NCBI RefSeq assembly: GCF_028748105.1
Contig: NZ_CP118168.1
Span: forward strand, 682,001 to 746,000
Reading direction: 5' to 3'
DNA length: 64,000 bases
Origin: Entomospira nematocerorum
GTDB lineage: Bacteria; Spirochaetota; Spirochaetia; WRBN01
Shown: piece after piece, positions 58,419-64,000 of the stretch
Position numbering within the stretch: position 1 is the first letter of the stretch
How the letters are laid out: the number at the start of each line of letters is the position of its first letter
Position numbers and translations under genes: made by a program
Notes under the pieces: generated by a model
Databases searched by the model: none
Told to the model about the DNA's origin: nothing
The model's input: the letters and a program-made list of their open reading frames with translations, nothing else

Positions 58419-59855
58419 TTAGCAAGTGATATTTTTATGAAAAGGATGGAATAAAAATAGGATTGTCGTTATAAATGCAGCGAAAAAACCTATGATTACT
58501 GAAATATGAATAGTCTGGTGTAGTCCCTCAGGGGCATAGAGAATATAACTTATAACGACACTAGTCATGAAAATTGCAGCAGAGACAGGCCACCACGCAA
58601 TTGTTTTATATTGTTGCTTAAAGTAACAAGCAATCGTCCAGAGTGTCATGGTTGCAAGCAACTGGTTAAAAAAGGCAAAATATCGCCAAATTTTATCAAA
58701 ATCAACATGTAGCATGATGAGCGTAATGAGAAAGAGTGGAGTAGCTAGAATAAGGCGAAATTTTAAGTGTTGTTGTGGCAACTTACATGCTTCTGCTAGT
58801 GTTAAGCGTGCAGAGCGTAATGCTGTATCTGCAGAGGTAATTGGTGCAATGACAACACTCAGAATGGCGAGGAGTACACCAAGTTGACCTAGCCAAGATT
58901 CACTAATAGCCATAACGATGATAGCAGGATTACTTCCATTTTCTGCCATGATATGAGAAAACCCTTCTATACTACCAGTAAATGTCATTGCAGCGGCAGC
59001 CCATATAAGAGCAACAGTCGACTCTGCAATCATAGCCCCGTAAAAAATGTGCCTTGCATCACCCTCTTTTTTTATACATCGAGCCATAAGGGGTGATTGG
59101 GTAGCATGAAATCCGGAGACTGCACCACATGCTATTGTAATGAAGAGCATCGGCCATATGCGAATTGCTGGGTTAAAGTGGAAATTTTCTATGCTAAATG
59201 GCGGAAGGTAGGCAGCTTGATTTTTTGTAATTAAGATGACCAAAAGTGCTATTGGCATGAGAATAAAGGCAATTCCAAGAACGGGAGTGATACGACCTAT
59301 AACTTTATCAATGGGGAAAAGAGTGGCAATCATTACGTAGCCAAAGATGATTGATATCCAGAATGCTGGCAAGGAGAGCAGAGGATAAGAGCTCAATCGC
59401 AATGATAGAATGTGTGCAGGCCCTTTGATAAAGACCGTGGCAAGGAGGATTAAGAGAATCAGTGTAAAGATACGCATAATGATTAAGATAGGGCGACCAA
59501 GATATTTACCCGTAATTTGCGCAAACGTTGCACCATTATCACGCAAGGAGATCATTGCAGAGAAGTAATCGTGCATTCCTCCAATGAGGAGTCCGCCAAA
59601 GACGATCCATACAAAAGCAATAGGTCCAAAAAGTGCACCCGAGATAGCACCATAAATGGGGCCTAGTCCTGCAATATTTAGGAATTGAATAAAAAAAATC
59701 CGCCATTTAGGCATCTCTACAAAGTCCACTCCATCAGCAAGGCGAATGACAGGTGTAGCAATATTATCATCTGCCCCAAACGTCTTGGCTGCCATACGAC
59801 TTATTACGGCATAACCTCCAATAAGCAAGAAAAGTGATATAAAAAAGTAGAACAT
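58419..59855 (-). CDS. cstA: CstA-family peptide/pyruvate transporter
   Basis: 478 residues from the ATG at 59855; an upstream start at 59900 falls inside an inverted repeat. It has 12 or more membrane helices with CstA blocks: the motif near the first loops IYGAISGALFGPIAFVWIVFGGLLIGGMHDYFSAM, SLRDNGATFAQITGKYLG, GAVSGFHATQSPLMARCI, and ITSADTALRSARLTLAEA. CstA/BtsT proteins import peptides or pyruvate. This is the short form, without the extra C-terminal helices of E. coli CstA. GGGAGG lies 11 bases before the ATG. Confidence 0.92.
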   Translation of the reverse strand: MFYFFISLFLLIGGYAVISRMAAKTFGADDNIATPVIRLADGVDFVEMPKWRIFFIQFLNIAGLGPIYGAISGALFGPIAFVWIVFGGLLIGGMHDYFSAMISLRDNGATFAQITGKYLGRPILIIMRIFTLILLILLATVFIKGPAHILSLRLSSYPLLSLPAFWISIIFGYVMIATLFPIDKVIGRITPVLGIAFILMPIALLVILITKNQAAYLPPFSIENFHFNPAIRIWPMLFITIACGAVSGFHATQSPLMARCIKKEGDARHIFYGAMIAESTVALIWAAAAMTFTGSIEGFSHIMAENGSNPAIIVMAISESWLGQLGVLLAILSVVIAPITSADTALRSARLTLAEACKLPQQHLKFRLILATPLFLITLIMLHVDFDKIWRYFAFFNQLLATMTLWTIACYFKQQYKTIAWWPVSAAIFMTSVVISYILYAPEGLHQTIHISVIIGFFAAFITTILFLFHPFHKNITC

Positions 59856-59876
59856 AATTGTAGTAACCTCCCTTCT

Positions 59877-59900
59877 ATGATAAGTATGTCTATTTATCAT
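59877..59900. promoter_or_regulatory. Inverted repeat at the cstA promoter
   Basis: ATGATAA (59877-59883) and TTATCAT (59894-59900) with a ten-base spacer. On the reverse strand it begins at the last bases of a TATAAT box (59904-59899), so a bound protein would cover the cstA transcription start. The -35 is weak, which fits an activated or repressed promoter. Confidence 0.4.
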
Positions 59901-59939
59901 TATATAAGAAGAGAGGTTATCTTGTTACTATGAAGAAAT

Positions 59940-60875
59940 TTACTTATTTTTTGGAAATAGATATTGGAGTGTTCTTGCAAAGTCAGTTTTCCAGAGGCTC
60001 CAAGAGTGTTTTGCTCCTTGCGTTACCGTAATCGTAGCTGAAATATGGTGTTCTTGTAGAAAATCTTGAAAAAATCGAGTACCAGAATCTGTGATGGGAT
60101 CGCTATCACCGTAAAAAAGAAAAATATTAACTTCATTCAGGCGCTGAGGAAATCGTTGATGAAGATATGGATATGTGTGGGGAATAAAACGTAGGGCATT
60201 AAATGATTGTTCTTGCTCAGCAATGGCGAAAGCACGCTGCTCTAGCGTATTTTTAATGACATGATGATGACGCCAGTTGATAGGTGCTGCATGAGGATGT
60301 GTTTGAAGATTGAGAGGTGAATCCAAAAAGAGTGCAGGAGAAAAGAGTGCTAGGTGATCGAAATTGGCGCGAGAGTCAAAAATATAATTAAGAGCACCAA
60401 ATCCTCCCATGCTAATTCCTGCTAAAGCACGTTGATGAGAGTTTAGACTAACAGGGTATGTGTGATTGATGTGGGGTAGGAGATCCTCAAAAAATGACTG
60501 CTGAATAGCCCCGAATTTATCAGAATCAATCCACCAACTATGCTGAAATCCATGAGGGAAGACAACTATAACAGGTTCGATTAGTTGTTTATCAATTAGT
60601 TCATTTATAATTTTAGCAAAACCTTTATGTAAAAATGATTTATCACTATTGAACATTCCATGAAGAAGGAATATTACGGGGTAGCTTTGAGAGGTGTTTT
60701 CTTTGATGAGTTCAGGCAGATATATACTATAGCGCCAAGGTTTCCCGAGATGATCGGAGTACAACTGATTAGTATGAATACTTTGAGCATATAGTGATGA
60801 TGTAAATAAAGATATCATGATTACTAACAAAGGTAGTAAAGGATGATAAAAATGTCTAGTACCTGCTGTATACAT
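59940..60875 (-). CDS. Exported esterase (S-formylglutathione hydrolase-like fold)
   Basis: 311 residues with a signal peptide (PLLPLLVIMISLFTSSLYAQ). It belongs to the PF00756 esterase group: oxyanion segment IFLLHGMFNSDKSF, nucleophile elbow AGISMGGFGAL, acid residue near FYGDSDPITDSG and catalytic His in GAKHSWSLW. It is probably a periplasmic carboxylesterase such as a feruloyl- or acyl-esterase; the substrate is unknown. The ATG at 60875 follows AAGG. Confidence 0.85.
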   Translation of the reverse strand: MYTAGTRHFYHPLLPLLVIMISLFTSSLYAQSIHTNQLYSDHLGKPWRYSIYLPELIKENTSQSYPVIFLLHGMFNSDKSFLHKGFAKIINELIDKQLIEPVIVVFPHGFQHSWWIDSDKFGAIQQSFFEDLLPHINHTYPVSLNSHQRALAGISMGGFGALNYIFDSRANFDHLALFSPALFLDSPLNLQTHPHAAPINWRHHHVIKNTLEQRAFAIAEQEQSFNALRFIPHTYPYLHQRFPQRLNEVNIFLFYGDSDPITDSGTRFFQDFLQEHHISATITVTQGAKHSWSLWKTDFARTLQYLFPKNK

Positions 60876-61240
60876 AGGTCAAGCCTTCTTACTGTATATA
60901 AAGTATATAAAAGATAATATACAAATGTCAGATAAAAAACAAGTAATACCGTTTTCTCCTAATGTATCACGGCGTCATCATTAGTCTTCTAAAAGGAAAA
61001 TTACGTATTATACCTACATTTTAAGTAATGATTCTATCAATCAAAAGAATCAAAGAGTCCTCCTTGATGCTTCCATTGTTTTCTGTTATGAAAGAATAAT
61101 GAGTAGCTCCGTATGAGTGTATCTTCAGTGACATATCAGAATCTGTGAGTTGACAAAAAGGAAGAATATTGACATAATAAAAAGGATATAAATTTAGAAT
61201 AGCTATAGAAAATTTGTAAAAAGAAGAGTAAGTAAAAGAT
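60876..61240. other. Intergenic region between divergent genes
   Basis: About 365 bases. On the left, TATACT-like boxes near 60900 could serve the esterase. On the right is the candidate promoter at 61150-61178. A 37-codon reverse-strand frame (61021-61134) has no ribosome binding site and I do not call it. No RNA gene is recognised. Confidence 0.5.
61150..61178 (+). promoter_or_regulatory. Possible promoter of the SurA/PpiD-like gene
   Basis: TTGACA (61150-61155), 17-base spacer, CATAAT (61173-61178). A second TTGACA at 61169 has no good -10 partner. The leader would be about 55 bases. Confidence 0.45.
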
Positions 61241-62860
61241 ATGGCAGAAGAAAAAAAGGCATCAGATACACCCAGCCTCAGAAAGCATGGACAAAGTGGA
61301 ACACCTGTGAAGAAAAGTAGTACAGTTGGTATTATTCTATTTGTCGTTATCATTGCATCTTTTATTGTTGCACCGATTATGACGTTTGTCTTTAGTTGGC
61401 AAGCAAGTCAATTTAAATTCGGTAGTTATGGATCTAGGCCGGTGCTTTATGCTCAAGGTAGCTACTTTACTCAGCTTGTGGAGCAGGAACGACGCAATTT
61501 TCCTGCGAATTTAACAGGATCTTTAGCCTTTGAGGTGACACGATACTTTTTTGAACGTGCCTTTCGCCAGGCTATGATGCATGAAGCTTGGATTGATGAA
61601 TCAAAGCGTGCGGGGGTCAGTGTTAGTGTCAGTGAGGTTGCTCGTAGTGCTCGTGCTGAGGGAATTACAGATGCAGCGTTAGCAAATATGAGTGTTGTAC
61701 AGAGGAGCGAGTTGTTTGATAATGGCCGTCTAGCTCTTACAACAGAACGCTTTCAGCAGAGTCTTTATGATGGGATTATCCGTCCTGAATCTATGATGAA
61801 TCTTTTTATTAATCCCATTCAGCAAGAGCGACGTCTTAACATTGCCTACTTTCCTCTTGAGTTAATAGATATGAATTTCCTCGATAGCTACATAAATATC
61901 GAACCACTACAGAAGTGGCAATTGCGACGCTATGTTCACTTAGGCGATCTTGCCTCTGCAGAGGAGATTAGTCGACAAATATTGGACGGAGAGATGACAA
62001 TTAATCAATTAGCTCTTCAGCAAAATGAGTCATCTTTCGCTCTCTACAAGGATGCTTATGCCGAGAGTGCTGGATTAATGCCTATTCAGTTTTTGTATCA
62101 AGTACAACAACAGGTTGATATGACTACTACTGAGCTTGGTCTTCTTCTGAATGAGCTTTTATTATCTGGTCGGGTGAGTGACCCTTTACGCTTTTTAGAT
62201 GCACCAGCTGGAGAAGAAGCCTACGTCTTCTATCATGTAGAAGAGCGAGGTGCCGATGTTGATCTACTGAATGCTAATGATAAGAGTGCGGTTATTAGAT
62301 ACCTCTCTTCTTATGAGTCTGATACCATATTGAAGTATTTTGACGATAGAACTAAGTTAATCAAAACAACACAGTTTCTTCAAGATGCAAATACACTAGG
62401 GGCAACCATCCTAACAACGGATTATTTTTCTATGGTTTATGGATTGGATATGCGAGGTGGATATTCTCCTTACCGCGGATTACTTAATCAATTTGAGCTT
62501 GCTTTATCTGATTTAGGTGTTGGAGTGGTTAAAGAGCTGCAAAATTCACGATCTTTCTTTCAGCAAGCTTTTACGCTCGATATGGATAGTATCAGTTCTG
62601 TGATTTTACTGGAAAGTGGTGTTGTTGTATTGAGTCCTCTGAGTGAGCGAGTCTTTCAATCAGAAAATATGGACGTTGATCGTTTGTATATGGAGCAGTT
62701 TTTACGCCTGCAAGCACAAGGTGCAACAGAAGATGCCTTCAGAGCTTCCCCTCGGTATAATGATAGTCGCTTTGAGAGAACATTTTTGCGTATGGCTAGT
62801 AGAATGGGACTCTCACCACAACTTTCACTAGATGAATTGAGTATGATGGATAATGCTTAG
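61241..62860 (+). CDS. SurA/PpiD-like membrane-anchored periplasmic chaperone
   Basis: 539 residues. A cytoplasmic basic start is followed by one membrane helix (VGIILFVVIIASFIVAPIMTFVF, about 29-51). A SurA-N-like helical region comes next (AFEVTRYFFERAFRQAMMHEAWIDESKRAGVSVSVSEV). The central part has a faint parvulin-like pattern (YAESAGLMPIQFL, LLNELLLSGRVSDPLRFLDAPAGEEAYVFYHVEE), but the isomerase residues are not clear. A holdase for outer-membrane proteins is the likely role. The ATG is preceded by a weak AAGAAGAG. Confidence 0.65.
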   Translation: MAEEKKASDTPSLRKHGQSGTPVKKSSTVGIILFVVIIASFIVAPIMTFVFSWQASQFKFGSYGSRPVLYAQGSYFTQLVEQERRNFPANLTGSLAFEVTRYFFERAFRQAMMHEAWIDESKRAGVSVSVSEVARSARAEGITDAALANMSVVQRSELFDNGRLALTTERFQQSLYDGIIRPESMMNLFINPIQQERRLNIAYFPLELIDMNFLDSYINIEPLQKWQLRRYVHLGDLASAEEISRQILDGEMTINQLALQQNESSFALYKDAYAESAGLMPIQFLYQVQQQVDMTTTELGLLLNELLLSGRVSDPLRFLDAPAGEEAYVFYHVEERGADVDLLNANDKSAVIRYLSSYESDTILKYFDDRTKLIKTTQFLQDANTLGATILTTDYFSMVYGLDMRGGYSPYRGLLNQFELALSDLGVGVVKELQNSRSFFQQAFTLDMDSISSVILLESGVVVLSPLSERVFQSENMDVDRLYMEQFLRLQAQGATEDAFRASPRYNDSRFERTFLRMASRMGLSPQLSLDELSMMDNA

Positions 62861-62871
62861 GGATCATTTAC

Positions 62872-64000
62872 GTGATTGAGTATATTTCCACAGACGATGG
62901 AGTGACAGTAAAGTATCGGGGAAAATATTTATATTCATCTCGAAGACCCAAGGAGAGAGCGATACAATCGCTCTCTTTGTCTCTAAAAGAGCATACTATC
63001 TATGTAATGATTAGTCCTTTACTCTGCTATGGATTAGATGTATTTCTGCAGCAATTACCTATAAATTCTTTACTTATTTGTTTAGAGTTTGATGAACATC
63101 TAGCTAGAATTACAAAAAAATACTTACCTGGCATAGCATCACAGATGCTATTTGTTACGAAGTGGGATCCTTACTGTATTGAAGATTGGCTGAAGTGTCA
63201 TACGCACAGAAATATTTCTGCAATGTATATGCTACGCCCCTCAGCTGGATACCAATGCTCTCCGGCACTTTATGAGGCTGCATGTAGTCAGATCACAGTA
63301 ATGATTGAACAGCAACAAAGAAATCAACGTATGCTTCAGGTCGTAGGGAAGGCATGGGTACGTAATACTATTAAAAACATGCGCGAGAAGATATCCGTCT
63401 TGTCTCAATTTCCTAAACTAGAGAAACCTGTGATTATTATTGGTGCTGGATTGACTTTAGATAAATATATAACTTGGTTGGGGGATTTACAAAAGTACTA
63501 CTATATTATTGCGGTAGATACAGCGCTTCCAACATTACAGCAGTATAATATTATTCCTGATATTGTCTTAGTTTTAGAATCCAGTCCTGTAAATCTTTTA
63601 GATTTCAGTGAAGGAATCCATTCAGATACCACTCTTATTTATGATATTACTGCGCATCCACAAACGAAGAGAATTCATGATGGTTCTTCTGTTTCTATTA
63701 TGAGTGATTTCAGTCGAGACCCTTTTTATCAGCGACTAAAAGAGGATCTGCAGCTTTTAACTATTCCTGAAGTTGGATCTGTTGGTGTTGCCGCTATTAG
63801 TATTGCCTTGCGTATGACAACAGCAGAGATTATTCTGTGTGGATTGGATTTTGCTTATTTGCCAGGAAAGAGTCATGCACGAGGAAGTTATGTTCATACT
63901 TTACAGTTACAAGAGTGGAGTCGATTGACAGGAATACCAAAGTCTTTAGACCTCTTTAGTAGCCGTGAAAGTTTTCGTATAGGTGGACAGGGAGGCCAAC
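62872..64000 (+). CDS. MAF/DUF115 motility-accessory protein (runs off window)
   Basis: The first 376 codons are visible. The GTG at 62872 lies 11 bases after the previous stop. The DUF115 (MAF_flag10) core is recognisable: VIIIGAGLTLDKYI, YYIIAVDTALPTLQQYNIIPDIVLVLES, EVGSVGVAAISIALRMTTAEIILCGLDFAY and then PGKSHARGSY. Maf proteins transfer nonulosonic-type sugars to flagellins or are linked to flagellar glycosylation. The first 195 residues are a separate N-terminal region with no match I know. It implies periplasmic flagella in this organism, although no flagellar gene is in the window. Confidence 0.8.
   Translation, partial: MIEYISTDDGVTVKYRGKYLYSSRRPKERAIQSLSLSLKEHTIYVMISPLLCYGLDVFLQQLPINSLLICLEFDEHLARITKKYLPGIASQMLFVTKWDPYCIEDWLKCHTHRNISAMYMLRPSAGYQCSPALYEAACSQITVMIEQQQRNQRMLQVVGKAWVRNTIKNMREKISVLSQFPKLEKPVIIIGAGLTLDKYITWLGDLQKYYYIIAVDTALPTLQQYNIIPDIVLVLESSPVNLLDFSEGIHSDTTLIYDITAHPQTKRIHDGSSVSIMSDFSRDPFYQRLKEDLQLLTIPEVGSVGVAAISIALRMTTAEIILCGLDFAYLPGKSHARGSYVHTLQLQEWSRLTGIPKSLDLFSSRESFRIGGQGGQ

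Noticed and set aside
61021..61353. Reverse frame of 110 codons between the esterase and the SurA/PpiD-like gene
   Set aside because: Its start lies inside the forward gene, it has no ribosome binding site, and its composition is unlike the neighbours.
1..64000. CRISPR arrays, insertion sequences, prophage or integron structure
   Set aside because: I saw no regularly spaced repeats, transposase or integrase motifs, or blocks of foreign-looking genes.

Overview
The window reads as ordinary chromosome from a low-GC, compact, double-membrane bacterium, most likely a spirochaete. Pointers are a DUF2259 secreted protein, a P-loop/Asp23 fusion, paired cyclic-nucleotide-binding-domain proteins with a TPR tail, an archaeal-type UMP kinase, a MAF/DUF115 motility-accessory protein, two large exported beta-barrels and an OmpA-type protein. 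A small-genome genus such as Entomospira would fit, but that is inference without a database search. I see no prophage, insertion sequence, CRISPR array or rRNA. Four tRNA genes are present (Pro-UGG, Gln-CUG, Pro-GGG, Ala-GGC). None encodes its CCA end, and a CCA-adding enzyme lies at 45353-46675.

Layout. 1-4.7 kb: a DUF2259 fragment, a degenerate LexA overlapping holA, and two exported proteins including a beta-barrel. 4.8-16.1 kb: tRNA-Pro, pepT, a P-loop/Asp23 fusion gene, two tandem dead peptidase-MA-like proteins, a membrane-anchored unknown, a WalJ-type MBL hydrolase, thyX, a ferredoxin and tRNAs. 16.2-25.4 kb: a Lon-type protease with a worn ATPase half diverging from an acyltransferase, aspS, an HPr-like gene, then ctp-rsmE-wecG-like-membrane protein. 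25.4-33.9 kb: a fused EIIA-HPr-EI, a free EIIA, HtrA, an OmpA-type protein, a D,D-carboxypeptidase and CorA. 33.9-41.5 kb: a reverse-strand run of a TPR protein, bioY-bioM-bioN and two CNB-domain genes, then a tRNA-Ala that reads into murQ. 41.6-51.4 kb: an orphan AAA protein, the second beta-barrel, a CCA-adding enzyme, rbgA, rpsU, a TetR regulator and znuACB. 51.6-64 kb: a degenerate LytM protein, a UMP kinase, the block DUF1538-PII-zinc finger-adk-rlmN, cstA, an esterase, a SurA/PpiD-like protein and a truncated MAF gene.

Packing is tight. Start-stop overlaps are common, three convergent pairs overlap at their 3' ends, and several terminators serve both strands. Most genes carry a clear AAGGAG-type ribosome binding site. 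A distinct minority has none and instead has a good sigma-70-type promoter whose -10 box ends 6-10 bases before the ATG, which suggests near-leaderless mRNAs.

The most unusual locus is rpsU (47579-47788). It has no AUG, GUG or UUG start in its frame. The expected start position is AUC, preceded by a 14-base match to the anti-Shine-Dalgarno end of 16S rRNA. A second theme is loss of catalytic residues in recognisable enzymes: LexA without cleavage site or Lys, Lon without Walker A, LytM without zinc ligands, peptidase-MA proteins without HExxH, a WecG-like enzyme without its Asp, and an HPr with Glu at position 46.
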